A stretch of DNA of 64,000 nt from Histoplasma ohiense (lineage: Eukaryota; Ascomycota; Eurotiomycetes; Onygenales; Ajellomycetaceae), in assembly GCA_017607445.1 (NCBI GenBank), contig JAEVHH010000004.1, positions 620,001-684,000 of the forward strand. Reading direction: 5' to 3'. Position 1 is the first letter of the stretch; each line of letters opens with the position of its first letter. The translations under genes were made by a program, and so were the position numbers. The notes under the pieces are model-generated. The model saw only the letters and a program-made list of their open reading frames with translations. It ran no database searches and had not been told where the DNA came from. Of this stretch, positions 26,501 through 38,361 are shown one piece after another.

Positions 26501-29500
26501 CCAAGCATGCGCTGAGCGGTCATAAGTCATCGAACCGACCTGCTCGGGTATCAAGTGAGCTATCATCTCGGAAGATATGATCCCCTTAGCCCCAGAGCCA
26601 CTCGAAGAGCCCCGGGAAGATGCTGTGGGCAATGAGTTTCCAGCTGACCTTTGCGACGACATGTCCTGCTGGGAATCCGCGCCGTCATGGTTATTAGAGC
26701 CGCTGGGTAAACTTGAAAAGGAGCCTGTTGCACCTTTCTCCAGGTCTGGGGCGGACAACCCTCGTAGACGCATCTTCGTGCTATTTTCAACAGCATCATG
26801 CTCATTGCCGTCATGCTTATCTGCCTGCCTATTAACGGAATATGTAGCCATATACCGTTCCCGATTAAGATGTAGAGACTTTACGGACCCCCCCATATAA
26901 AGCCCAAAGTCATCCTTGTCTTCAAACTTCTTCAAATGGCTCACTATACGCGGGTGCTGCTTACGTGGTTGCTCTCGTAGCCTGCGAAGATCAACAACCC
27001 CCTCGCGACTTGGCGGCCTTGAAAACTCTTCCTGGGTCGACTGCTCTTCAGCATCCCTATAGGAGTAGTCCGGATCGCTAGCAACATCACTCAAACGTTC
27101 GGTTTCTTCAACACTCGACAAACCGTGATTATGCTTGGCGCTTCCTCTGGCACGTATTATGTCCATGATCTTAGTAGCTTCGTTCAAAAAATCTTGCGTG
27201 GTAATTGAGACTTTCCTACTGTCGTCGAAGATATGACTGGGGCTTGCGATAGAGGAGAGCTTGTGCTCATGCTTATTCTCAGCGTGTTGGACGATATCAA
27301 GGGGAACTTGTGGTTTGTAAATATGTTTAGTTTGAGGTATCTCTTGGTTTCCAACCTGAGACCTTATTTGCGAGGGAGTTGGCGTTCGTGGACGAGGTGG
27401 GAGTTGTAAGTCACCATCGTCTCGTTCCCCATTGCATCTAGCTTGAATCTGTCCATAGTTCTGGTCGTTTTGGTTGTTATAACTGGCAGAAAGTTGAGGA
27501 GATTCAAGAAGAGAAGACGCCAGAAGTTGATTATTGGGATCGATATTTTGTAGTGTTCTCCTTCGTTTTCGGCTCGGGTCTTTCGTCGGACTGTTCAAAA
27601 CCCTCTTCGTCTCGCTCTGTCTAAATGGATTTACATCGCAATTTTCGTTTAGCATTGCTGGATTATTTGGATGGGTACCCATCTTCTTCCTAGCTGCTGG
27701 AGCTGGAAAACCATTAGTCTGTGAGGGGCCAAATGGATCATGCTGTTGTTTTGAAGATTGTATTTGGCTTTGTTTGCCGGATTCTCTTCCTCGAGATGGA
27801 AGATCTGATGGTCCTATCCCGTTTTCACTTGTGATTACCAGGGAAGGGGCGGGGAGCAGACTGAGACCGTCGGTTGGTTGTTCTGATGAACCGCAGCTAT
27901 TTGAACTCAAGTGGTTTCTGGAATTGGCTTGATTCCGGTTCTCCTCGCAGGGCGATTTGGTGGGAGTTTCACAGCAACTTCGAGAGGACGATGTGGTTAC
28001 TGTTTGGTTTTTATTACGGCGTGAAGTCGGTTGGCTTCGGCTTCCCATCTTCTGACGGTTTTCTGTAGGTGATGGGGTTGCTTCATCTGGGCCGTTATTA
28101 AATGACTCTTCAAATTGACTCATTCTTCTTAGTAGTTTGTTACTGGTAAATGTGTCGTACTCCCCGAATAACTTCAAGGGGCTACCAGACGATCTTGGTC
28201 TCGAGTCGTTCGTCTCGCGGCGTGCGCGGTGTGGCGTAAGGAATGATTGAAGAGGAGGGTGTTGTTGCTGTGAACTGAATGTGTCCTTGCGACTCTCATT
28301 GAGTGGAGTATTTCTGATGCTAGACAGGAAGGAGGCTGAATGAAGCGGCGAGAGGAGAGAAGTTGGTGAAAGTTGGCGACGGCGAAACGACCCATCACTG
28401 GAATAACCACCACGACGTATGCTTACAAAGCCTCCACCACCAGTGGAGCCGAAATCCATTGTTCCAACAGATAAGTCTTCAGGTAGCGACTGACTGGTCA
28501 TTTCGATAGAATCCTCCACTCCTCCCGTGAACGTTTGATTTTCCCGACGGCTGAGGTAACTGCCATCATCACTGGCAACTGAATTGTGTCTGCGAGAATT
28601 GGGAAAGGTTTCTTTTAGGTTTGGGTTTCTTACTTGCTCAAGAAGTGACTCAAAAATTTCCCGATTTGTGTAATCGCCAGCGGTATCATTGTCGTCCTTG
28701 GAGAAGAGGATCGGAGTAATTTCCTCGTTACGCAGTTCCTCCCTGCCGCTCACAGTTCGTGATCTGGGATCAAAACTGGCACTTTCGCTCGCGTGGACAC
28801 CGTCCCCCAACCAGCATTTAGCGTTGTCTAAGGATGTACTATATCTTTCCACACTGTCTTGGCCATCACCAACAGAATTTCCGCTTCTAGTCCGGGCATC
28901 ATCCAAATCGTTCAGCAAAACGTCTGGCAGCTTGTCGCTGGGCGATTTTGAAGGCTGTAGCGACCATGGCTGATCAACCTGGGTCTGTACGGATGTAAAA
29001 AGATTCGACCTTGCGTTTGGTTCAGTATGGGTAGGCGGCGGTTTAAACACATTCTCCAGTTCCATGGGGCCGAACAAGTCGCCCCCTTCTCCCATCGGAC
29101 CTTCACCGCGATCAAGACGCTTCTTCCATTCTGGGGTACTGCCTTCTTTGGTATGTTTACTTTGGGGTCTTCTGTGCATGGTAGAACTTGTGATAGGGGT
29201 ATTTTCGGATTGAACTTGTACGGATACTATAGCAATATTCAATAAAAAGCATTTCTCGTTAGTTACAGACTAATGAATGAAAATTTTCTTCATGTGGTAC
29301 GAGCCATCTTGCCTTTTGGACCGACACTCGAGGTGACAACATTGATCATGGAAAAAGTGTGGTTGGACGAAACATTGCTATTGTTGCTTTCGACGTCTGA
29401 TAAGCGGAGTGGCTCTGATGTTTTGCGCAAATGTCGGGAGAAGAAGGATGGTTTGTTTTGCGACGAAGAAACACTGGTGGGCGGAGAGGCGGACTGGCCG

Positions 29501-29616
29501 CGTGACGAGCGTTTGAAGGAGTTGGAGATGCGGTCGCGCAAGGAAGTTTGTGAGGAGCGAGGTTGTGGGATCCAGTCTTCAGACAGGTCATCTAACCAAG
29601 GTTGCTGTTTACTCAT
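23564..29616 (-). CDS. Septation initiation network scaffold, Cdc11/Nud1/SepM-like LRR protein
   Basis: Spindle-pole-body scaffold that positions septation/mitotic-exit kinases. Exons are 29616-29301, 29226-25002 and 24929-23564, phase-consistent, for 1968 residues. The N-terminus PWLDDLSEDWIPQPRS is the conserved first block of fungal Cdc11-type proteins. Exon 1 uses donor GTACCA and a 74-nt intron with branch CTAAC. The second intron (donor GTAAGT) rebuilds EAELTRLIHLDLRDN. Residues about 110-1400 are disordered and Ser/Thr/Asp rich. From about residue 1410 leucine-rich repeats run through both last exons, with units such as LEELDASDNNV, LQYLDVSGNKLEDL, LKADGNRIRNI, LDLRDNCLTSV and LHLLYLDRNHLSTI. 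The C-terminus is charged and ends in a Lys-rich tail. The first intron is the least certain part. Confidence 0.88.
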
Positions 29617-30595
29617 GTTGAGCTTGATTTGGATTCAGGGTTATGTAGTCAAGAGGTCGATAATTAAATCAGAGGGGGAGGGAGGCTCAGCGAAGAGGTG
29701 GAAGGGAAGTGTGCGATCTAGGAGGAGTAGGGATTGCGGAGAGAGGATATATTAACATAATGGTCAGTTAATAAGGATATATAAGAGGAAGGCCTGTGGA
29801 CTAAGAATGGACCATCAGCTAGTTAGGCGGTGCTGAGGATAAGAGATGTTGTTGAAGTTGTGGAAATGTATATAGCTCAGGTTGCGGAGAGTTTGATATC
29901 ATGATGCTTTGGTCAGGGCGGCGCCAAGAAAACAACAACATCCTGCCAAATGCGGGCAGCAGTCGGAAAAACAGATGTTCCGGCCGCCTCTGACGGTTGG
30001 GCTAACTCAAGTGCGGAATATATCAACTCGTCACGCAGTGTAGCTATAGAGTGCTGCGTGCTACGCACGGAGTAGATAAAATTAGAAAGATCTCCACGGC
30101 TGATGCATGTCCATTACATCAGTGTAGCCCGACGACGGTGAGATTATCAGATCCCCGAGATAAGGCGCCATAATGAGCGCGTTTACCTGAACGCACTGAT
30201 GACACATCGTTCACCTCACGTCCTGTTAACTAAAATGTAAATGCTATTTCGCAGATTTAGACTGTTTGTGCGTATGCCGAATTCCAGGATCCAAGCTCGA
30301 TTTCAGTCTGCATCCTGGAGCGCATTAACGACTTTGTTGGCCCAGCAACCAGCCGTAGCTCCCGAAACTTAGAATTATACGCTTTAGCGCGTTAAGTGGG
30401 ACACGGGACCATGTGACTTGGAGCTCTGGCTTGCTTGTCACAGTTCGCTCAGCCTCCATCAAGAGCAGGCTTCAACATCACCGCAGAAGTATACAATACC
30501 GTCAAACTACTCCTCGATCTCCAAATGCCGCCCTCGACGTCCCTGTCATTGAATTCCCCATTCCTCACCCTTGGCTCATACCGTCCCTGGAGGCC
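29617..30595. other. Divergent intergenic region
   Basis: About 1 kb separates the divergent septation scaffold (-) and the unrecognised gene starting at 30596 (+), and probably holds both promoters. The open frame extending upstream of 30596 begins with GTG at 30413 and is not needed. No RNA gene recognised. Confidence 0.55.
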
Positions 30596-32977
30596 ATGGT
30601 TTTCAAGCGCCACACCTCTCCACTACACTTTGAACCCCTGTCCCCTCTACCCTCAGAGCATCTGAGTGAATTTTCTGATAGCGACGATGGACTAGACCGT
30701 GCTACTCGAGCTGCGAAATGGAGGAAAATTGAAAGGTTAGGCCAGGATTACTTGGAGGGAAGGCCGTTGTTTATTTTATCCGCCGGTTTAAAGGGGCCCC
30801 TGGAAAATGGATGGGTGAACCCCTGGAAGCGGAATAAGGAAAAGGATAAGACACCACCACAAAAGCTATCGTTGCCCAAACAAGATAGGGAAAGGGGATT
30901 GAAAAATGGTGTCCAAAGCTCTATAGCGGTGCCCTCAGAAGCTCCCTCGCGGCCTCTGAAACGCCCCTCGAACCGACCCTCCCGGGTTCGTCGTCAGGGA
31001 AGTGGGTTTGAGTCGTCTCTCGAACCAGAGCAAATTCTAGAACTCCAATCCAATCAAGTGCAAAGACAGGCAAGCAGTAAGGATAGCGGACTGCTAGGAG
31101 CGGATGTATTTAACAATGCTCGACGAATGCCTTCAAATAGTATATTCTCAAAACCCCGAGCAGCATCGGCGCAAGTGAATTCAACAACAACTGAACGAAC
31201 TCATCGATCTATATCCTCATCCACACCAAATCGTTGTTCAGTTGACGCCAACAACAGTTGGCTGAAGACTGATGAAAGGGGACCACATCTAGAAGAGAAC
31301 GAACGCTCAACAGGCTCCAGTCCAACCCCTGGCTATCGGCCACGCCCTTCTGTAAAACCTGGACATGGCGCAGGAAGACCACACGACAAGAAAAGACAAC
31401 GGGTGTGTGATTTGATCAATGATGACAGCAGGAGCTACACCCCTCCTCGTATTGCGTTTACTCCTATCAATGGACAGGGAGTGTTAAGCTCCGCATCATC
31501 TAAAACAACCGGACAGCTTCTTCCGGAAGGAGGGCTCTCGTCCGGGAAGGGTTTGAGGTCGCCAGCTGGCGGCTCACACTTTTCAAAACCCGGCAAGCCC
31601 GCTTCCGCTTTCACGGGCCATTCCAGCAGTAAGAAAAAGCGAGAGGTTCTTCCTCTCGAAGGGAATACGGCCTGTAAAACAGTAACCATGATACAGCCCC
31701 CGGGATCCTTTCAAGCTGGACTTTCTACAGACGGCTTCCCAGAGTCTCAATATCGCTTCCATGACCAGCCCGCATCAAGTTCGGATACAATTTCGAACTC
31801 TAATTGCAACATCGAACGTGACAAACATTGTCGATCTCAACCATTGCAGCATAAAACCTTACCGCGGAGCACAGAGAAGAGTCAGATAAATAATATCTCC
31901 CACACTTTGCCGGCGGATCCAACCCCTAATGGAAAAGATGGTTTGCAAGACAGTCTGCAAATCTCCAGCAATGCGACAGCGTCAGCAACGATACCATCGG
32001 CCCAAATAGTCCCAGACCATTTCAAGTTTCCAATTCCAACTATGTCTCTCCATTCCACGTACTTTTCGGCGGCCTACTCCAGCGCTGTTAGGCGTGGAAG
32101 TCAAAACGGTGGATATAAGGAGCACTTGTCGACGCAGGCACCTGTTCCTAGTGCTCAAAAGCTTGCACGGGATGAGTTGGTGATTCCAGCCAAGCTGCAC
32201 GATACAAAGGCGTCAAAAGCCAATGAAGCCTCGAAGGTAGCTGCAGGTGGTGAGCAAGCCAAGCGATCGCATTTATCCGAGGCCAGCATATCGAACGTGC
32301 GAGCAATCACGCCATTTTTCAGCACAGTTAAGAGGATAAAACCCGGGAAAAGGTCCGAAGCTGAAGCGGCGACAGTAGATGCGGCTGGAAAAAATAAGGG
32401 TCAACAGAAACAACGACAAAATGGAAACCGAGCCCGAAACTCAGCTGTCTTCAATGATCCCTCATCACCCGCCTCTCACTCTCAAAGTCAATCGCGTTCA
32501 CCATCGCCAAAAGCTACATCTCCGCCATGCCTCTCAAGCCACCCTTTCAACGCACCCTGCGCCAGCATCAGCATCCAAAAAATTTCTCAGTGTGTCCCAT
32601 CCGGCGAGTCACAGAGCTCGAACCCAGCGTCCACACCCCCCCACTTCAACCTCACGACCTCCACAAACGACACACGGGGATACCAAGACTGCCAGGGCCA
32701 GGGTCCGGGCTGGGAAAATTTCGACCTGAGCCAGGCGATCGCGGAGGCAGGGACATTTTTGGGGACCTGGGATTTTGACAAGGTAGACCTTGAGAGGGTC
32801 ACTCAGGGTGATAACACGAACAGCGTGAACAGCATCAAAAGTCATGGGAATACGAGAAGCCGCAATGCCAATGATAATAGTAATAGCGGCGGTGCTAAGT
32901 ATGAGATACCGTTACTACCAGCTTCGTCAGGCACGAAGTTGCAGTCGATACTGAAGCCAAATTCACCTGGGCAGTGA
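30596..32977 (+). CDS. Unrecognised fungal protein, disordered, with conserved N- and C-terminal blocks
   Basis: I do not recognise a function. The single-exon frame gives 793 residues from the ATG at 30596, chosen because the first protein-like segment (MVFKRHTSPLHFEPLSP) begins there. The N-terminal block has RAAKWRKIERLGQDYLEGR, PLFILSAGLKGP and ENGWVNPWKR, which looks folded or conserved and which I associate from memory with uncharacterised Eurotiomycete proteins. Residues about 110-730 are Ser/Pro/Gln rich and low complexity. A middle motif RAITPFFSTVKRIKPGKR could be a nuclear or peptide-binding element. The C-terminal block FDLSQAIAEAGTFLGTWDFDKVDLE precedes an Asn/Ser run and ends LQSILKPNSPGQ. 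Basic clusters suggest a nuclear protein (inference). Confidence 0.75.
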   Translation: MVFKRHTSPLHFEPLSPLPSEHLSEFSDSDDGLDRATRAAKWRKIERLGQDYLEGRPLFILSAGLKGPLENGWVNPWKRNKEKDKTPPQKLSLPKQDRERGLKNGVQSSIAVPSEAPSRPLKRPSNRPSRVRRQGSGFESSLEPEQILELQSNQVQRQASSKDSGLLGADVFNNARRMPSNSIFSKPRAASAQVNSTTTERTHRSISSSTPNRCSVDANNSWLKTDERGPHLEENERSTGSSPTPGYRPRPSVKPGHGAGRPHDKKRQRVCDLINDDSRSYTPPRIAFTPINGQGVLSSASSKTTGQLLPEGGLSSGKGLRSPAGGSHFSKPGKPASAFTGHSSSKKKREVLPLEGNTACKTVTMIQPPGSFQAGLSTDGFPESQYRFHDQPASSSDTISNSNCNIERDKHCRSQPLQHKTLPRSTEKSQINNISHTLPADPTPNGKDGLQDSLQISSNATASATIPSAQIVPDHFKFPIPTMSLHSTYFSAAYSSAVRRGSQNGGYKEHLSTQAPVPSAQKLARDELVIPAKLHDTKASKANEASKVAAGGEQAKRSHLSEASISNVRAITPFFSTVKRIKPGKRSEAEAATVDAAGKNKGQQKQRQNGNRARNSAVFNDPSSPASHSQSQSRSPSPKATSPPCLSSHPFNAPCASISIQKISQCVPSGESQSSNPASTPPHFNLTTSTNDTRGYQDCQGQGPGWENFDLSQAIAEAGTFLGTWDFDKVDLERVTQGDNTNSVNSIKSHGNTRSRNANDNSNSGGAKYEIPLLPASSGTKLQSILKPNSPGQ

Positions 32978-33496
32978 TCGGGATTTTGTGTTCTCGTCTT
33001 TTCTTCTTTTCCTTGCTGACCCAGCATTCCGTGGTTGGAGGATCTTACTGTTTCCTTTATATCTTTTTGTTGGGTTTATTTTATTGGCGATAGAGCGTTG
33101 AGCACTACTGCGCAGAAGTACAGAAGTATTTAAACATATATTAAGACATAGAATCCATGGTGTAGTTAGCGTTAAGCGTGCATGACGAATGATAGAAGAT
33201 CAGCATTGCAGAGTTGAGAGTTTCCTTTGCACGCCTGGGATTTCCGTAAATTAGTTCTTTGATAAATATCTAGCATTCGAAGTCTTATAAAAGGAAAATA
33301 ATTTTGACACCGTGTCATGTCTATTTTGAGATATATCAAATGAATGCGAGTTGTTTAGGCGTCTTGAATGGTTAGCCTGTATTCCAATAGCTTGCTTAGC
33401 TTGGTCCAGAAGGACCTGAACCGTTCATCCCACCGCCTACCACAACTGCCAACTCCAACATCTATCCTTATCCTCCCATGGCGCCGGTGCTAGGAA
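32978..33496. other. Intergenic, unknown gene to VPS11
   Basis: AT-rich 3' region followed by the VPS11 promoter and leader. The only notable element is the upstream ATG at 33478, listed separately. Confidence 0.6.
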
Positions 33497-33599
33497 ATGG
33501 CTTTGACCTCGGTAAGCGGCCCATTTTCTCTTGCTTACTCCGAATCAATAAAGCAAAGAACCAAGCTAACATTGAAATGTAAAGTGGAAAACGTTTAAC
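33478..33599 (+). promoter_or_regulatory. Upstream ATG overlapping the VPS11 start
   Basis: An ATG at 33478-33480 lies 19 nt before the chosen VPS11 ATG (33497) in a different frame. If the first VPS11 intron (33512-33584) is removed, this frame reads 15 codons and stops at a TAA in exon 2 (33597-33599), so it overlaps the main start. Such an overlapping upstream frame would reduce initiation at the VPS11 ATG unless leaky scanning occurs or transcription starts between the two. Whether the transcript includes 33478 is unknown. Confidence 0.45.
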
Positions 33600-36500
33600 T
33601 TCTTCGACGTCGCCCCTGTCCAATTCCCGGACGACGGTAGCTCTATCTTCAATGTATGCGATGCGCCCGTTTCTCACATACACATTACGAACACACATGT
33701 ATATGATATACTAACGAGAATACCATGCGACCCCTGCAGGGCGACATAAGCAGCATCTGCTCTGGCTCTGAGAACCTCTTCCTCGGCACATCCGATGGCA
33801 TCGTCCATATCCTGTCGCAGACCTTCAAGGTACTGCGCACCTTCAAAGCACACGACACAGGTTCCATCACGCACATGAGGCAGGTTGATTCCACCTCGCT
33901 GATCGTCACCATCTCGGAGGACCTGCTGAACGACCCGGTGTTGAAGGTCTGGGCGTTGGATAAGGAAGAGAAGAAAACCGGGTCACCGAAGTGTTTGTCG
34001 ACGGTCCAAGTGCACAATGGACGGAGGCAATTTCCGGTATGGTGACTTGACTCTTTTCCTTTCGTTCCACATTTGATATTTTCATTCTTGACGCCTCTTC
34101 TGCCAGGTATCCGCCTTCGTCGTCCTCCCAGACCTATCCCAGCTTGCTGTGGGCTTTGCAAATGGTTCCGTCACTGTGATCCGCGGCGACCTAATCCACG
34201 ACCGAGGCGCAAAGCAACGCACAGTCTTTGAATCCGAAGAGCCCGTTACCGGCCTGGAAATCCAGCACGGGCCCGTAACGACCCTCTACATCGCTACGAC
34301 GGGCCGGATCCTCACACTCGTCATTGCGGGCAAGGGCCAGGGCCAACCCGCCCGCGCGCTTGAGGACCTAGGCTGTGGCGTGGGTTGTATGACGATCGAT
34401 CACGAAACGGGCGATATAATACTTGCTCGCGAAGATGCGATATACACATACGGCGTTTCTGGTGGCCGGGGTCCTAGCATTGCGTTCGAGAGTCCGAAGA
34501 CGTCCATAAATGCGTTTAGGGATTATATAGCGCTCGTCTGTCCGCCTAGGCCGGCGTTGCCGAAGTCTTCTGATGCACTCCGACGGCTTGGGGGTAGCGG
34601 TGGTGGGGGACAGGTTGATGAAATCTTGACTACATCGACGTTTACGATATTAGAGCCAGATTTGAAATTTGTTGCTCACACTGAGTCATTCCCAGCCAGG
34701 GTGAGATATGTGTTTATGGAGTGGGGTGATTTGTTTATTGTTAGTGTAGATGGGATGGTACGTGTCGCCATACCTCTGAATTTCTTACGAGGAGGGGGCT
34801 CTCTTGCTGATAAATATAATGTTGATGAAAATAGGTTTATCGATATCGTGAAAAGACTCTCCAGCAGAAGTTGGAAATCCTCTACCAGCGAAACCTTTAT
34901 ATTTTAGCTATCAATCTTGCCCAGAAAGCTGGTATTGATACGCTACAGCAAAATATCATCTTCCGCAAATACGGCGATTACCTATATCAGAAGGGGGATT
35001 ATGATACTGCAATGCAACAATATCTACGCGCAATTAATAATACAGAACCCTCCCAGGTTATTCGAAAGGTAAGTCTTTTCACATCTCGCTGATCGACGTA
35101 GCAGAAGCTTAGGCTAAAAAATCACATGCACGGTATAGTTCCTAGATACCCAACGTATCCACAACCTTATCGAATATCTCGAAGAGCTCCACGATCATGA
35201 AAAGGCGACTGCTGATCATACAACGCTACTCTTGAACTGTTATGCAAAATTAAAAGACACCAGCAAGCTCGATTCTTTCATCAAGGCTCCCGGTGAACTG
35301 AAATTTGACCTAGAGACTGCCATTGCGATGTGTCGACAGGGCGGTTATTACGAGCAAGCTGCATACCTAGCGAGAAGACATAACGAAAATGACATGGTGA
35401 TCGACATTTTGATTGAAGACTCTCGGAAATATGAAGAGGCATTGAAGTATATCTGGAGTCTGGAGCCTGATATTGTAAGTTAATATACCCGATAATATTG
35501 ATCTACTATTAACAACTGGTTTGTGACGACAGGCATATCCAAATCTCATGAAATATGCTCGTGTTCTCCTAGGCCATTGCCCACAAGAGACCACAAAGCT
35601 TTTCATCGAGTATTATACAGGTCGCTTCCGACCCCGGCGAACAACCGAGGAGGAACCGGCAGAGAGACCCCAACCACAAACCGGAAGCGCCATCCAAAGT
35701 CTAACCTCCTTCATCCCATTGCCAGGATCACAGGGACCGAAAGCCCCGGCTGCCCAGCCGCAATTAGCCCCAGAACTCGAGTCACCAATTCAATATGACA
35801 TACCGAAAGCCCGTAGTGCTTTTTCATCATTCGTGGATCAGCCTCAGAAGTTTATAGAATTTTTAGAAGAGTTGATTAAACAGCATAATCTGAAAGAGGA
35901 GGATAGGGTGGACCTGTATACGACTTTGTTTGAGATGTATTTGGATACGGCGATGCATACCAAGGGGGATGGTGAGAGGGAGGAGTGGGAGGGCAAGGCG
36001 AAGAAGCTAATTGAGGGGAAAAATGTACGCGGATTTTATTATTTTATTATTATTTTTGAACCTTTTCGTCAATTGTGGCTGATTATATATGGCACTCACA
36101 GATTCCCGTATCCACCTCGAATGTTTTATTACTCTCCGACCTCTCGAATTTCCGGGAGGGCACGACCCTGGTCCGAGAACAGCAAGGCTTGTGTTCGGAT
36201 ATATTCCGCTCTTACACCTCTGCCAAAGACACTGCTGGCGTCATCAAGGCCCTAAGAAAATATGGCCCGCAAGAGCCTCAGTTATACATCGACGCCCTCG
36301 CGTACTTCTCGTCTAGTCCGAAGATCCTCGAGGAAGCCGGCGACGAGCTGCATGAGGTACTCAGAAAGATCGATAAGGATGGGTTAATGGCTCCGCTGCA
36401 GGTGATCCAGGCACTGAGCAACAATGCGGTGGTGACAATGGGAATGATAAAGAAGTATCTCAGCGACAATATCGAGAGGGAACGGAAGGACATTGCAAAT

Positions 36501-36949
36501 GTGCGTATCTTATCTTCCATATCCCCCCCTTCCTTTCCTTTCGCCAACTAACAAAATGCACACGCAACCCATAGAACCGCCGCCTAATATCCAGCTACAC
36601 TGCCGACACCGAGGCCAAGCAAAAAGAAATCGAAGAGCTAGGGACCAGGCCCTTCGTCTTCCAAGCACGCAGCTGCTCCTCATGCCACGATAGACTAGAC
36701 CTGCCCACCGTACACTTCCTCTGCAAGCACTCATTCCACCAAAGGTGTCTTAACAGGGTTGACGAGGACGCTGAGTGTCCTGTATGTGCGCCGCAGAATG
36801 CGACTATTCGAGCTATCTGCGAAAGGCAGATTAAGTCTGCTGGCCAGCACGATATGTTTAAGAGTGAGTTGCAGCGGAGTCGGGATCGGTTTGGGACTGT
36901 CAGTGAGTTTTTTGGGCGGGGGGTCATGAGGGCGAATAATGTAGAGTAG
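33497..36949 (+). CDS. VPS11: Vacuolar sorting subunit Vps11 (Pep5) of HOPS/CORVET
   Basis: Core subunit of the HOPS and CORVET tethers at endosome and vacuole membranes. Nine exons, every intron in phase 0: 33497-33511, 33585-33653, 33740-34036, 34107-34757, 34835-35068, 35139-35474, 35533-36024, 36102-36500 and 36575-36949, giving 955 residues. The first exon encodes only MALTS and splices to WKTFNFFDVAPVQ, the family's usual start. An N-terminal beta-propeller region (residues about 20-340) includes SENLFLGTSDGIVHIL and LAVGFANGSVTVIRGD. It is followed by clathrin-heavy-chain-like helical repeats, for example LQQKLEILYQRNLYILAINLA. The last exon carries a RING-H2 domain from about residue 865 (CSSC...CKHSFHQRCL...CPVC), followed by a C-terminal helix. 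All junctions rebuild recognisable Vps11 sequence. Confidence 0.95.
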
Positions 36950-37942
36950 TATTTAGTTTTGTTTCTGCTATATATAGGTATATATTTTTCAAAATATTTC
37001 GCAGTTGCGTGTTTGTTTTGCTGGGATGGAAGGTTTATGAGTAGCGATAGTTTTTTATTTGGTATGTGGAATGTGGAATGACCCTTTATATGCCTAGTTA
37101 TGAAGAAGATGATACATATGCAACGTTTAACTAACTCTAGAGATAGAACGAGAATTCAATTATTGTAATTGAATTGTGCCATTAGTGATATTTTTACTAA
37201 TTTTTGCTGTTATTGCTATCTCTACTATTTCTACAATCATTAGTTACTGTCTCTGCTATTCTTAATAATGTTTCTAGAGGACATCCAGAGATCTCGATAT
37301 TTTAGAGGTTGGATTTATTACAGACAGAAATCTCCGTGTAGAAAACCTGTTGAGGAATACATCCTCTTCCCCATTGGATTTTGGGAAGGAGTTTAGATAG
37401 GGGAACAGACCTAGATGGAGCCTGACATGCAACAGCCTACGGAAGATGTAGCAAGTGTAGATGGGAATTCACAGTTTCGCGATGGAAATTTGCTCAAAGG
37501 CTGCACATTTCAATCAGCAACAACAGGGTTTAATGCCCAGCATAATGCACTGCTTTAATGTTATTTGCACCAATAACTAAACAGATATCAAGGACGCATT
37601 GATCTACGTAGATATGCCGCAAAAGCTGCTCGAAATGATCATATTACCCAGACATGAGAGAGAAACGCAAACTTAGGTTAAAAAGGTCAAGCAACCCTCT
37701 TTTATATTTCCCAGTCGTTTCGTTAGTTAAAACCTCACATCTCAAGAATGACCAATCTAGTTAAATTTTATGTTTGGAACTGCGGCTGGATCGATGGCTC
37801 CAAGTTAGGATCCTGGTATGTCTTAATATTGGTTTCCTCTGTATTTTCATGAGGATGCAAGGATGTTTTTTTAACATTTCTTAATTATTGCTTCAATATA
37901 CGTCAGTCATAGAGAGAGATAGCATGTTGCCCCCTATTGAGC
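36950..37942. other. AT-rich gene-poor stretch, possibly decayed repeat
   Basis: No intact gene. The segment 37120-37350 is AT rich and contains a near-palindrome around 37153-37172 (ATTCAATTATTGTAATTGAA). An imperfect inverted pair AAACCTGTTG (37343-37352) and CAACAGGGTTT (37521-37531) brackets about 190 bp. I cannot show a target-site duplication or coding remnant of a transposon. Confidence 0.4.
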
Positions 37943-38195
37943 CTAATCCTTGAAACAAATTGGCAAAGAGTCTGAGTTCCTTGAACCGGATCGGTAGAAC
38001 CACCTGATAAAGGAACTGAAAGCAGCAGGGGCGCCGCCTTTATATTCCACCTTCCACTCTGGGCTTTCGGAAAATCGATCCTGTTTCAAAGCAGCCTTCA
38101 AATAGTGGGAGGCCTTAACTGAAAGGAGTGAACGTAAGTGATAAGCCTACACCCGAGGGATAGGTTTTGACGACGAATGGCGCGTGCTCCAGTGA
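37943..38195 (-). pseudogene. BTB/POZ-domain relic
   Basis: On the minus strand an open frame (38146-37943) contains VKASHYLKAALKQDRF, SESPEWKVEYKGG and APAAFSSFIRWFYRSG. This matches the pattern of a fungal BTB/POZ domain: a buried strand, S-x-Y-L-K-x-A-L, R-F-x-E-S, then A-F-x-x-F-I-R-W-F-Y. Just upstream (about 38195-38165) the sequence can be read APFVVKTY, resembling the F-x-V-H-K element that precedes this block. The two parts are separated by a stop-containing gap of only about 34 nt, shorter than the other introns here. No start, upstream strand or downstream body was found, so a decayed gene fragment is more likely than a small real gene. Confidence 0.4.
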
Positions 38196-38361
38196 AAACC
38201 TTGGGCATGGCTATTCAATCCTTCGTGAAGTTGAATCTGCTACTGGGTCTTTATTAGCGTGTAGAATTTTGAAGGATGATATAAATTATGAGGGTCTATA
38301 TCAATTTAAGCTGTAGCAACTCCGCTGGCAGCCACACGCTATGGATTATCGGAGTTTGGAA

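Noticed and set aside
30413..30595. N-terminal extension of the unrecognised gene at 30596
   Set aside because: It starts with GTG and the translated extension has no protein-like pattern; the ATG at 30596 begins the conserved-looking block.
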